This document shows, piece by piece, positions 37,529-46,405 of a stretch of 64,000 nt of DNA; within the stretch, counting starts at the first letter, position 1, and every line of letters begins with the position of its first letter. The notes under the pieces are model-generated. The model saw only the letters and a program-made list of their open reading frames with translations. It did no database searches and was not told where the DNA came from. The stretch covers positions 2,213,543 to 2,277,542 of the forward strand of contig NZ_JAJOYR010000001.1 in the NCBI RefSeq assembly GCF_021202945.1, written 5' to 3'. A program made the translations under genes and the position numbers. This DNA comes from Stenotrophomonas sp. SY1 (GTDB lineage: Bacteria > Pseudomonadota > Gammaproteobacteria > Xanthomonadales > Xanthomonadaceae).

Positions 37529-38020
37529 ATGAAATCTTCAGTTTTTGGCCCCCGTATCGCTACCATCCTGCTGACTATTGCAGGTGTTCTTGGCGCGCCC
37601 GTCGCAGCGCAGGCAAATGACGGCAACGTGGCCATCGTGCGCAAGGCATTCGACGACTGGGCAGCAGGTACGGGCGGTCCCTACGCACTGCTTGCCGATG
37701 ACGCCGTGTGGACCATCACCGGCAACTCGCTGGCCTCCAGGACCTACAGCAGTCGCGAGGCATTCATGAGCGAGGTCATCCGGCCGTTCAATGCGCGGAT
37801 GAGCACCGGCCTGAGACCGACCATACGCAGTCTGTATCGGGATGGTGACACCGTCATCGTGTTCTTCGATGCCAGTGGAACGGCGCGCGATGGAAAGACC
37901 TATGCAAACACCTACGCGTGGTTTCTGGAGTTGCGCGACGGGCGGATAGTCCAGGCATCGGCGTTCTTCGACAGCATCGCCTTCAACGATCTCTGGACGC
38001 GCGTGCATCCGGTGCAATAG
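37529..38020 (+). CDS. Exported SnoaL/NTF2-like protein
   Basis: The 163-residue protein has a signal peptide (residues 1 to about 28, VAAQA) and an NTF2-like fold: NVAIVRKAFDDWAAG, LLADDAVWTITGN, REAFMSEVIRPF, TYAWFLELRDGRIVQASAFFDS. Such proteins are small-molecule binding or isomerase-like. GAGG precedes the ATG at 37529. It sits between the two SDR genes. Confidence 0.83.
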   Translation: MKSSVFGPRIATILLTIAGVLGAPVAAQANDGNVAIVRKAFDDWAAGTGGPYALLADDAVWTITGNSLASRTYSSREAFMSEVIRPFNARMSTGLRPTIRSLYRDGDTVIVFFDASGTARDGKTYANTYAWFLELRDGRIVQASAFFDSIAFNDLWTRVHPVQ

Positions 38021-38100
38021 GCCCCAGTCCGCATCACAACTCCATCAGGGGGATCGCGGACACCGCGATCCTTCCTCTCTGGTGCACAAGGAGATATCCA

Positions 38101-38940
38101 ATGAAAACATGGTTCATTACCGGGGCATCACGCGGCTTCGGCGCCCTGATCGCACAGCGTGCCCTCGCCAATGGAGACAATGTCGTGGCCACGGCCCGCA
38201 ATCCCGAAGCCGTCACTGAACGCCTGGGCCAGCACGCGAACCTGCTGTCCGTTGCGCTCGACGTCACCGATCAAACCCAGGCGAAGCTGGCGGTGGACCA
38301 GGCCATCGAGCGGTTTGGTCGCATTGACGTACTGCTGAACAATGCCGGGTACGGTCTGTTGGGGGCGGTCGAGGAGGCTACAAGCGAGGAAGTCGAAAGA
38401 CTCTATCGCACCAACGTATTCGGGCTGCTGACCGTTACCCGCACCGTGCTTCCCCACATGCGGGCGCAGCGCTCCGGCCGCATTCTCAACATCTCCTCGA
38501 TCGGCGGATATCGGGCGGCTGCCGGTTTTGGGGTGTATTGCTCGACCAAGTTCGCAGTGGAAGGCCTTTCGGAGGCGCTGCATGCAGAACTGGAGCCGCT
38601 CGGCATTCACGTCACCGTGGTCGAGCCCGGCTACTTTCGCACCGACTTTCTGGATTCAACCTCACTGACCATCAGCGGTACGTCGATCAGCGACTACAAC
38701 AACACGGCCGGACGGGTACGAGGTGCAGCTGCGGAGTTGAATCATCTCCAACCGGGAGATCCTCAACGGCTGGCTCAGGTGCTGGTCGCGTTTGCCGAGA
38801 TGGCCAACCCGCCCGTGCGTCTTCCGCTTGGCAGCGACACGGTGGCTGCCCTGAAGTCCAAGCACGATACGGATGCAGCCATCCTTGCGCAGTGGCATGA
38901 GGTGTCGGTCTCAACCGACTACGCAGCACGGGCAGCATAG
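38101..38940 (+). CDS. Short-chain dehydrogenase/reductase (SDR) 2
   Basis: The 279-residue classical SDR has FITGASRGFG, NNAGYG, ISSIGGYRA, and YCSTKFAVEGLSEAL (catalytic Tyr and Lys). It is NAD(P)-dependent and similar to SDRs induced with electrophile-stress genes. It starts 80 bases after the NTF2-like gene with AAGGAG before the ATG. Confidence 0.9.
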   Translation: MKTWFITGASRGFGALIAQRALANGDNVVATARNPEAVTERLGQHANLLSVALDVTDQTQAKLAVDQAIERFGRIDVLLNNAGYGLLGAVEEATSEEVERLYRTNVFGLLTVTRTVLPHMRAQRSGRILNISSIGGYRAAAGFGVYCSTKFAVEGLSEALHAELEPLGIHVTVVEPGYFRTDFLDSTSLTISGTSISDYNNTAGRVRGAAAELNHLQPGDPQRLAQVLVAFAEMANPPVRLPLGSDTVAALKSKHDTDAAILAQWHEVSVSTDYAARAA

Positions 38941-38949
38941 GACCCGCTT

Positions 38950-38989
38950 GCGGCCGATCAGTCGAGCTGGACCGAAACTGATTGGCCGC
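38950..38989. terminator. Bidirectional hairpin between SDR 2 and AraC
   Basis: GCGGCCGATCAGT (38950-38962) and ACTGATTGGCCGC (38977-38989) form a 13-bp stem with one wobble, between convergent stops. Confidence 0.6.
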
Positions 38990-38998
38990 CAATGTGGG

Positions 38999-39892
38999 TT
39001 ACGCGCTGCGACGGAAAGCCGTGGGTGTGGTCCCTGCGATCTTTCGGAACGCAGCGGCGAATGATGAAGGGGTTTCATATCCAACCGCCAGCGCGATGTC
39101 GGTAATCGGCAGCTTCTGGTCGGCCAGCAGTTGGCGTGCCTTCTCGATGCGCAGGCGTACCAGCCATTCGTGTGGCGTGGTTCCCGTGGCTACGCGGAAA
39201 GCAGTGCAGAAGTGGAACCGGCTCAGTCCGGCAATGCCGGCCAGATCATCGAGCCCGATGGGCGCGCCCAAACGCTCACGCATGTAGGTTGTTACTTTCT
39301 TGACCTGCCACGTCGCCAGACCGCGCTGGCGCGCATGTCCGTCGGGTGAGAAGTTCGAGGTGTGCGCGCGCAGCAGTTGGGTAACCAGCAGATCCGTCGC
39401 CTGTTCGACGAACAGTCGGGACGATGGATCTGCCACATCCGCTTCACGGCCAAGCATCTCCATCACCCGCGAGGCGACAGGATCGGCGGCGCCCACACGC
39501 GGAAGCAACTCAAGTGCGTTGCTGCTTCCGATCCGCTCCGCACTTTCCCGCAACCGTTGATCAGACAGAAATACATGGGAAACCCCGATGTCCCCTGCGA
39601 TATCCCAGTCGCCGTCGTGACCCTGGGGGATGATGGTGATCGACCCATTCTGGGTGGTGGATATCAGCCGCTCTCCGCCCGTGCGCCAGACGATCTGCTG
39701 TGGCTCACCGTAGTAGGTGATGATGACGTGGCCGTCCATCGGCCCCAGATGGCTGTGTAATGCACCATGCCCCCACGGCCGGGTAAGACGGGTTGCGTCC
39801 TTCAGTTCCGCTTCGCTGACTGGAGGCGCGCTGCCGATGATCCCGGCAAGCGCGGCTGGGGCAGATATCCGACTTGTGCTCTTCTCGGGCAT
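38999..39892 (-). CDS. AraC-family transcriptional regulator
   Basis: The 297-residue regulator has a variable N-terminal sensing domain (cupin-like) and a C-terminal double HTH (APIGLDDLAGIAGLSRFHFCTAFRVATG, then LPITDIALAVGYETPSSFAAAFRKIAG). It is convergent with the SDR cluster and may control it. The effector is unknown. Confidence 0.9.
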   Translation of the reverse strand: MPEKSTSRISAPAALAGIIGSAPPVSEAELKDATRLTRPWGHGALHSHLGPMDGHVIITYYGEPQQIVWRTGGERLISTTQNGSITIIPQGHDGDWDIAGDIGVSHVFLSDQRLRESAERIGSSNALELLPRVGAADPVASRVMEMLGREADVADPSSRLFVEQATDLLVTQLLRAHTSNFSPDGHARQRGLATWQVKKVTTYMRERLGAPIGLDDLAGIAGLSRFHFCTAFRVATGTTPHEWLVRLRIEKARQLLADQKLPITDIALAVGYETPSSFAAAFRKIAGTTPTAFRRSA

Positions 39893-40330
39893 GGCGTTCT
39901 GGTCGTCTCGGTCGGCTATCGGATTTCCACCTGGGTAGGAATCCGCGATTCTCTGACACCGGCGACAATAGGTGGCAAGCCGGTAGCTGCCAATAGCGCA
40001 TGCCTAACTGGAACCTTGGTTACGGATCGTGATCGGTCGAGGTGTGTCCGCGCCGCGGCTTGGGAATCGGGCTCAAGTCATCTGCTCCGGGGGGGGCGGT
40101 CAGGGGCGTGGGGCACCTCGCGCGCGCTCTACCGCGAAGCGTCCGCGCTGGAAAGCGGAGCTGGCGGGATCATCGCTGGTGATTCCTGCTTTGCCGGTCC
40201 CTCGAGCAGCGCCTTTTATCGGCGGGTCACGTCCACTGCAGCCGAGGGCGTCCAGGCAGGCCTGTGGGCCTGTATCAGGCTGGCCCTGCATGCGTCGTCG
40301 TTACGCGCGGTCTCCGACTCAAGGGCCGCC
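39893..40330. other. Intergenic region without a recognised gene
   Basis: About 440 bases with a G-run near 40088-40096. Frames on both strands have no ribosome site or motif. It may contain decayed coding sequence, but I cannot identify it. Confidence 0.35.
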
Positions 40331-40364
40331 AACGGACGAAGGGCACCGGCCGGTGCCTTCGTCC
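40331..40364 (-). terminator. Hairpin after the alpha/beta hydrolase
   Basis: ACGGACGAAGG...CACCGG pairs with CCGGTGCCTTCGTCCGT around the centre at about 40348, with one bulged G. It follows the minus-strand hydrolase stop at 40378. Confidence 0.6.
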
Positions 40365-40377
40365 GTCGGCTGGCGGC

Positions 40378-41151
40378 TTACCTGGCACCCTTGGCCGCCT
40401 GTTCGATCAGGCTGACCACCGCCTGCGGCTGGGAGACGTAGATCGCATGGCTGCCGGCAACTTCCTTGACGTCTGCGCCTGCACGCTGCGCCATTTGCCG
40501 CTGCGCCGGCGGCGGAATCATCTTGTCGTCCTTCGCGACCAGATACCAACTTGGCTTGGACTTCCAGGCCGGAACGCTCACCGACCCTGCAAGTGCGTTC
40601 ACTCCCCAGGGCACCTGCGAATCGGCCATCAGGGCTGCCTCTTCCGGTGTCACATCGGCAGCAAAGGAATCGGCGAACTTGGCGCTGTCCAGGAACAGGA
40701 AACCATCCTGCGGCGGCAGGATCGGGGGAGCCGGCGCGCCCGGCGGGGGATTGGCGATCAGCGACTGCACGGACTCGCCAGCGTCTGGGGCAAAGGCGGC
40801 GATGTAGACCAGGCGCTCAACCTTGGGGTCGGTGCCGGCTTCGGAAATGACCACGCCACCATAGGAGTGACCGACCAGGACCACCGGGCCGTCCATCCTG
40901 GCGATGGCGCGCTTGGTGAAGGCAACGTCGTCAGCCAGCGAGGTGGTGGGATTCTGGACGATGCTGACGTTGTAGCCGTCCTTTTTCAGTTGCTGGTAGA
41001 CCTTGCTCCAGCCAGAGCCATCGACGAATCCGCCGTGGACCAGGACTACATTCTTGATGATGCCGGGATTGGGGCCGGGTTGGCTGGCCACGGCGGAGGT
41101 GGCCATGCCGAAGGCGGCGAGGGAGGCCAGGGCGAAGGAGTTCAGTTTCAT
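40378..41151 (-). CDS. Exported alpha/beta fold hydrolase
   Basis: The 257-residue protein has a signal peptide (MKLNSFALASLAAFGMATSAVA) and an alpha/beta fold with NVVLVHGGFVDGSGW (oxyanion), nucleophile elbow GHSYGG, Asp in KDDKMIP, and His in GSHAIYVSQP. The lipid/ester-hydrolase-like MEKHLA-type group is common beside redox genes. The start at 41151 follows TGGAG. Probably periplasmic; substrate unknown. Confidence 0.88.
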   Translation of the reverse strand: MKLNSFALASLAAFGMATSAVASQPGPNPGIIKNVVLVHGGFVDGSGWSKVYQQLKKDGYNVSIVQNPTTSLADDVAFTKRAIARMDGPVVLVGHSYGGVVISEAGTDPKVERLVYIAAFAPDAGESVQSLIANPPPGAPAPPILPPQDGFLFLDSAKFADSFAADVTPEEAALMADSQVPWGVNALAGSVSVPAWKSKPSWYLVAKDDKMIPPPAQRQMAQRAGADVKEVAGSHAIYVSQPQAVVSLIEQAAKGAR

Positions 41152-41331
41152 GGAATTTCTCCAGGAGAGGGGTATGTGGTTCCGGGTTTGCTCCGGCAGT
41201 GGATTGGGTCCCAACCACCGTGGAATTACTTTGCGCCTCCGGAAGAACGGCTACCATCGGTTGAATGACGGAGGCTGTGATGTGGCGCATCGGCCTCATT
41301 CCCGCCATGGTTCGTGCCAACAGGTGGCTGC

Positions 41332-42795
41332 ATGAATGATTCAGCTGTCCCGTTGTTTGACGCTGTCCGGGCATTGGCGTTCGTGGGGGACCTGGCGATG
41401 GGCCAGCCCACGGATCATTCGCAACGCGCTGCCTGGATCGCCGCTCAGATATCCCGGGATGCCGGTGCCAACGACACCACAAGCACCCGTGCCATGACCG
41501 TCAGCCTGCTGCGCTGGTCCGGTTGCACGGCAAACGCGCCCGACTTCGCGCAGTTGTTTGGCGACGACGTCAGTGGTCGCAACGCATTGCTTTCCGCGCA
41601 ATCACCAGAAGGTGGCTTTCGCAGCGGAACCCACGCGGAGCAGTCCGCGTTCCAGACGCTGTCGCGTATCCACTGCGAAGTATCGGGAGACATCGCAGTG
41701 CAGCTTGGGTTGGACATGGAGGCCCAGTACGCGCTGCGCCACCTTTTCGAGAGCTTTGACGGCAATGGTGCGCCGTCAGGTCTGAAAGGCAACGCGGTGC
41801 CGATGGAGGTGTACTGCGCCGCATTGGCCGGGGATCTGGAAATCTTCGCCAGGCTGTACGGAAAGGAGCAGGCACTGGCGTTGATCCAACAGCGCACCGG
41901 CCACCTGTACCCGGCGGAGCTTGCCCGACACGTCGTCAATCGCGCTCCGCAGTGGCTCGCCGCACTGGATGAAGAAGGTTTGTCGCGAGAGTGCGAACCC
42001 AGAGAGAATTCCGTCGGGAACCGCACGACGTCGCTTGAGATCATGGCGCATGTGATCGATCTGAAGCTGCCCTGGATGACGGGGCATTCAAGACAGGTGG
42101 CGCGTCTTGCGCGCAAGGCAGCACGGCAATTGGGGCTGGAGCAGGAGGTGGAGATGCGGGTGTACCGTGCTGCACTCATCCACGGCATGGGGCGCGCCTC
42201 GGTGCCCAATCCAATCTGGGATACGCCGGGCCGGCTCGGAAGGGCCGCATGGGAGCGCGTACGCCTGGCTCCCTACTGGACGGGCAGGGCCGCACGGCAG
42301 GTGGGGTCGCTCGCCGCTGAAGCCGAAATCGCTTCATACGCATATGAGCAACCGGATGGCTCAGGGTACTTCCGCGAATGCCGGCAGGCGGGGTTCCCTC
42401 TGGAAGGAAGAATTCTTGCTGCAAGCGTCAGCCTGGCGGCCTTGCAGGCTGACAGACCTTGGCGCCAGAAATTCGATCTGGAGCACGCCAGCGCCATACT
42501 CTTGGCGGATGCAAAAACAGGCCGCTACGATCTGAGCGTCGTGCATGCGTTGCTGGATCAGGCCGCGCTGCCTGCCGTGGCCACTCCTGCAGGTGTCGTG
42601 ACTGATCTCCTGTCAGGACGGGAGAGAGATGTGCTGCGTTGGATCAGCCTGGGCGCGAGCAACAAGGTTGCAGCGCAGAGGTTGTCGATAAGCCCGAGCA
42701 CTGTTCGCACACATGTGGAAAGCATTTTCAGAAAGCTGGATTGTTCCACACGTGCCGCTGCGACGCTGAAGGCATCGCAGCTCGGTTTGCTTTAA
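41332..42795 (+). CDS. LuxR-family regulator with degenerate HD-GYP domain
   Basis: The 487-residue protein has a central region resembling HD-GYP phosphodiesterases in which the key motifs are altered: GHSRQVARLARKAA, then HGMGRASVPNPIWDTPGRL where HDIGK is expected, and EQPDGSGYFRE where GYP is expected. The C-terminus (about 420-487) is a LuxR HTH (LSGRERDVLRWISLGASNKVAAQRLSISPSTVRTHVESIFRKL). The missing Asp and GYP suggest that it senses rather than degrades cyclic-di-GMP, or binds something else; this is an inference. The ATG at 41332 follows AGGTGG. Confidence 0.82.
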   Translation: MNDSAVPLFDAVRALAFVGDLAMGQPTDHSQRAAWIAAQISRDAGANDTTSTRAMTVSLLRWSGCTANAPDFAQLFGDDVSGRNALLSAQSPEGGFRSGTHAEQSAFQTLSRIHCEVSGDIAVQLGLDMEAQYALRHLFESFDGNGAPSGLKGNAVPMEVYCAALAGDLEIFARLYGKEQALALIQQRTGHLYPAELARHVVNRAPQWLAALDEEGLSRECEPRENSVGNRTTSLEIMAHVIDLKLPWMTGHSRQVARLARKAARQLGLEQEVEMRVYRAALIHGMGRASVPNPIWDTPGRLGRAAWERVRLAPYWTGRAARQVGSLAAEAEIASYAYEQPDGSGYFRECRQAGFPLEGRILAASVSLAALQADRPWRQKFDLEHASAILLADAKTGRYDLSVVHALLDQAALPAVATPAGVVTDLLSGRERDVLRWISLGASNKVAAQRLSISPSTVRTHVESIFRKLDCSTRAAATLKASQLGLL

Positions 42796-43288
42796 GGGCT
42801 GAATCCTCCGTGAGGAGTCCAAGCAGACAGGCAGCCCGTTCACCGGGTACTTCGCAGTGGGTGATCTGCACCGCGATGCAGGATGCAATGGACAACAACC
42901 GCTGCGGAACAATGGGTGTCCGCGCTGCTGATGGGAATGGCCCGGCCGCCAGGCGTTCAATCTCCCGTACCGGCAGTTGATGTTCCGAACGCAACGATGG
43001 TGACTTGGCCTTCCTGGCCTCGCTTCGCTCTGGCGTCATCGTTGTTCGCAGCGAAACTTCGGCTTCTGGAAATCGTCTCTCCAGTGAGGTGACGGTTGGC
43101 GACCCAGCGTTGGATGGAGGATTCGCGGAGAACTCCATTGAAGGTGCCGACAGTAGAAGTACTGAGGAAAGCGACATCCCGACACCCTACAATTTCAGGC
43201 GTCAGTTCCGGTCGAGCTCCAGTCATGAGAACGAGCGTGCGTTATCCGGCCCGGACAATTGCTGCTTGTACGATTACGGGAGGCCGTT
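42796..43288. other. Intergenic region containing dyad G
   Basis: A 149-codon minus frame (42728-43177) overlaps the LuxR gene and has no ribosome site or family signature, so no gene is called. The region holds dyad G and a possible -10 TACAAT at 43188-43193. Confidence 0.45.
43151..43164 (+). promoter_or_regulatory. Sulfatase-set dyad, site G
   Basis: CAGTA-GAAG-TACTG has perfect arms, ending 124 bases before the DUF1622 gene. TACAAT (43188-43193) lies 23 bases further on, which would place the dyad centre near -42, as for a class II activator. Confidence 0.65.
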
Positions 43289-43666
43289 ATGGAAGAGCTG
43301 TTCCGTTCCATCAGTTCATGGATCGCCCTCGTTCTTGAGTGCCTTTCCGTCCTGACGATCGTGGCTGGAAGCATCGACGCCTTATACCGCCTTGCCCCGG
43401 CGTTCCGCATTCGTCTGGGTAGCCATGGTGCGCGTCGGGCTGCCTGGTTGAGCTTGGCGCGCTGGTTGCTTCTCGGCCTGGAGTTCATGCTGGCCGCCGA
43501 CATCGTGCGCACCGCAATAGCACCAAGCTGGACGGATATTGGACAGCTTGCCTCCATCGCCGTCATCCGAACGTTCCTCAATTTCTTTCTTGAGCGCGAT
43601 CTTGAGAATGCCGCAAGCGAGCAGGCTTCGATTCGCAATGCAAACGCCCCTGAAGAGCTGAGATAG
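43289..43666 (+). CDS. DUF1622 small membrane protein 1
   Basis: The 125-residue protein has about three hydrophobic helices (IALVLECLSVLTIVAGSI; LARWLLLGLEFMLAADIV; ASIAVIRTFLNFF). LGLEFMLAADIVRTAI and VIRTFLNFFLERDLE fit the DUF1622 signature. GGGAGG precedes the ATG. Function unknown. A paralogue lies at 51332. Confidence 0.82.
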   Translation: MEELFRSISSWIALVLECLSVLTIVAGSIDALYRLAPAFRIRLGSHGARRAAWLSLARWLLLGLEFMLAADIVRTAIAPSWTDIGQLASIAVIRTFLNFFLERDLENAASEQASIRNANAPEELR

Positions 43667-43830
43667 GGGCGAAGTAGTCCCGCTACAGCGCAGGCAGGCT
43701 CTGATGTGCGAACGCCGGGTAGGCAGGAACGGCGTAGATCCACTTGTCGGCATACATGATTCCGGCCAGTTGAACAGACGATTCTGTATCCGCGCTCCAG
43801 CTTGCTTTTACCGCCCCAGATGAGGCCGCA

Positions 43831-44676
43831 ATGATCTTTTCCGGTTCCTATCCATACATGCCGCTGTGGTTGCTGACTCTTTTGTTCTTCGTCGCATTGA
43901 TGGTGGCGCGTGAGATCGGGATTCGTCTGCGCCTGCACCGGCTGAGGCTATCGCGCGAACCCGCAGAAGCCACGATCTCAAGCAAGCCGGTGGACTCTGA
44001 CGGCGCCAAGGAAGATGGTTTCGCGATGACGTCGGTCATGGGGCTGCTTGCGTTGCTGATCGGCTTTACGTTCTCGCTTGCGTTGGGCCGATATGACGAA
44101 CGACGCGAGCTGGTGGTCAAGGAAGCAAACGCAATCGGAACCACCTGGCTGCGTACGGATCTGCTGGAACCCAGGGATGGTGAGCGGATGCGGGAGGTCC
44201 TGCGGCGGTACGTTGATGCCCGCGTCGATTTCGCCAATGCCGCCGATGCTGGTGAGGAGATGCGGCAGTTCGCACGAACGGTGGCGCTGCAGAATGAACT
44301 CTGGATCGCAATGAGGCATGGCATCGCCACGTTCCGTGATACTCCCCGCGCATCACTCATCGTCAGTACCACCAATGAGTCGATTGATCTGGCTGCGGAG
44401 CGCTACGCGGCACGTCAGGATCACATCCCTCCGCGCATCCTGCGCATGCTGTTCATCTTTGCCATCCTGTCTGCGGGGTTGGTGGGTTACGAACGCTATC
44501 GGCAGCGCAAGGCGACCGCCTTGCTGTTGCTGTTGTTCTCGCTTGCTGTCGGACTGGTGCTGGACCTTGACCTTCCCAGCACAGGAGCCACCAGCGTGCC
44601 GCAGGACCCGATGCTGGACCTGCAGCGCAGCCTCCATCAGGCCGCGCCGACTCCTCAGCCGCCGTTGGTCAGCTGA
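43831..44676 (+). CDS. DUF4239/bestrophin-like membrane protein
   Basis: The 281-residue protein has an N-terminal membrane helix and a central TSVMGLLALLIGFTFSLALGRYDERRELVVKEANAIGTTWLRTDLL block, with a C-terminal hairpin of two membrane helices. This is the DUF4239, bestrophin-like pattern. Ion transport is possible but unproved. GAGG precedes the ATG. Confidence 0.8.
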   Translation: MIFSGSYPYMPLWLLTLLFFVALMVAREIGIRLRLHRLRLSREPAEATISSKPVDSDGAKEDGFAMTSVMGLLALLIGFTFSLALGRYDERRELVVKEANAIGTTWLRTDLLEPRDGERMREVLRRYVDARVDFANAADAGEEMRQFARTVALQNELWIAMRHGIATFRDTPRASLIVSTTNESIDLAAERYAARQDHIPPRILRMLFIFAILSAGLVGYERYRQRKATALLLLLFSLAVGLVLDLDLPSTGATSVPQDPMLDLQRSLHQAAPTPQPPLVS

Positions 44677-44791
44677 GGTCAAATGGAAGCGCCGGCTTTC
44701 GCGTTGGATGTAGTTCCACGCGTACAGCGTCAGGACATCCGCCCGAACCTGGCAGGCTGATGGTTGATGGGCCACGGTACCGGCGGACGTC

Positions 44792-45853
44792 CTAGTCCGC
44801 GCCGATCGTGAGGACCGGCATCGGTGCCGAACTTCCTGTCTCGGCCAGTGAAAAGAACATCATCGTGAACGCGAAGGCGCGCTTGGACGGCATGTCCCGG
44901 TCGTCGACCCAGAACCAGGTTTGACGATAGCGCACCGCCACATAAGCATCTGCAGGCGGTTGGGGTCCGCTATGTATGGTCGCCAGCGGTGGGCCTGCCG
45001 AGTTCTCCGTGCCCGCCAGCCGGTAACCGGGCGTCGTCCGCCCCTCGGCAATATGCTCGGCAGGGACATCAATGCAGTTGGAGAAGTCCAGCAGTATTTC
45101 CAGCATCGAGCGCGTCAGCAGCGCGATCTCCGAATCGTTTCGTGCGGTAGCGCCATAGACCAGGTTGAACTCGGCAGACTGCTTGACACCCAGCAGCTTC
45201 CGGACACGAGCGATATCCTCGTCAAGTTGCGCGTTGGCACCGCCGCGGAAGAACAGCAGTGTCGTGTCACCATTCTCGCGTTTTTCGATGCGCATCCCCA
45301 GGCCTTCCGAGCGCTGTATGCGGCGGAGCAGCTCGCTGAGCTCCACGAACTGCGGATCGGATGGGCGGGCGTTGACTCCCGCTGAGCGGTTGTAGTTTCC
45401 GTTCAGGGCGCGCGTGGTGGCGCTGAGGATGAAGTCGGCCGGATACCCTGCCTGGATCATCTGGAACACGGACGCCGGCGGAATCGGCCGCAACAGGCCC
45501 TGAGTGAACTTGTCACCTGTCAGGGGCGCGTAGGAGATGGTGGGCTTGTTGGTGAAACGCCCATAGCCACCGATAGCGGAGTTGGCCGAAGCGTGGGCCG
45601 GGAAGTTGACGCCGGCATCCAGTTGCCCCTCGGTCGAGTAGGAAGCGACGACGGATGAAACGTCGAGGAACATGGGCGCATCCGCATAGCGCAGGCGAAC
45701 GATGTTGAGCAAGGTCTGCTCTTTCCAGGACTCACCGATGGCGCTGGAATAGCCCAGTCGATCGCGCGGAATGCTTTGTGGCCCCATCGTCACGCAACCA
45801 GGCCCAATCAGTGCGATCGCCAGGAGACCGCATGCAGGCAGCCTGGGTGACAT
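44792..45853 (-). CDS. Conserved hypothetical lipoprotein-like protein
   Basis: The 353-residue product has an N-terminal hydrophobic stretch ending GPGC (Cys20, atypical lipobox). The block YSSAIGESWKEQTLLNIVRLRYADAPMFLDVSSV belongs to a widespread but uncharacterised proteobacterial family. GGAGG lies 10 bases before the ATG at 45853; the ATG at 45877 has no ribosome site. Probably envelope-located. It lies 19 bases or more downstream of the DUF202 gene on the same strand. Confidence 0.75.
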   Translation of the reverse strand: MSPRLPACGLLAIALIGPGCVTMGPQSIPRDRLGYSSAIGESWKEQTLLNIVRLRYADAPMFLDVSSVVASYSTEGQLDAGVNFPAHASANSAIGGYGRFTNKPTISYAPLTGDKFTQGLLRPIPPASVFQMIQAGYPADFILSATTRALNGNYNRSAGVNARPSDPQFVELSELLRRIQRSEGLGMRIEKRENGDTTLLFFRGGANAQLDEDIARVRKLLGVKQSAEFNLVYGATARNDSEIALLTRSMLEILLDFSNCIDVPAEHIAEGRTTPGYRLAGTENSAGPPLATIHSGPQPPADAYVAVRYRQTWFWVDDRDMPSKRAFAFTMMFFSLAETGSSAPMPVLTIGAD

Positions 45854-45896
45854 GTTCAAGAATCCTCCGGGCTTCATGGCCGGTGATGTGCGGTGC

Positions 45897-46322
45897 TCAT
45901 TGATCCGTGAATAGCCACAGTGCGGTCAACCCACCCAGCAGCAACAACCCAAGGCTGAAGACGAAGTTGGCGCGATGGCGGGGGACAAGCACTCCTCTTT
46001 CAATGTCCTGGCTTACTTTCCAATAACGTATGAGTGACCACAGCAGAAGTGCCAGGCCCAGTACCACCATGCCAATGCCCGCGTTGCTTGCGTCGTGAAG
46101 GAACAGGCGCCCGCCCTGCGGCCCTTGATCGTTCTCGATGAGGTAGGTGCTGAAGCGGTTGATGGTGATGCCAAAGCCGATGAGGGACACCGTGGTACGA
46201 AGATAGGCGAGATGGGTGCGCTCGTTGGCCATGTGGGTTCGTCCACGGGCCAGATCGTTTGACAGCGAACCGGCTACTTGGTCCGACGCATTGGATGCGG
46301 AAGATTGTGTGTCGGTGGCCAT
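45897..46322 (-). CDS. DUF202 membrane protein
   Basis: The 141-residue protein begins with a polar tail and then RGRTHMANERTHLAYLRTTVSLIGFGITINRF, the DUF202 signature. Three membrane segments follow (near 48, 86 and 120). Function unknown. It sits between the lipoprotein gene and sulfatase 3 on the same strand, so these three may be one transcript. Confidence 0.85.
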   Translation of the reverse strand: MATDTQSSASNASDQVAGSLSNDLARGRTHMANERTHLAYLRTTVSLIGFGITINRFSTYLIENDQGPQGGRLFLHDASNAGIGMVVLGLALLLWSLIRYWKVSQDIERGVLVPRHRANFVFSLGLLLLGGLTALWLFTDQ

Positions 46323-46405
46323 GCGAAAGTCCTGAAACGGGGAATCTTCAAAAGTATCGATCGGGCGAAGCAGGCGGCGCCGACAGCATCGGCGCCGCCG
46401 TGAAC

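Noticed and set aside
42728..43177. Minus-strand frame of 149 codons after the LuxR gene
   Set aside because: Overlaps the LuxR gene antisense, has no ribosome site, and contains dyad G.
43674..43693. AAGTA and TACAG pair after the first DUF1622 gene as another dyad
   Set aside because: The spacer is about 7 bases, not 4, so it does not fit the set.
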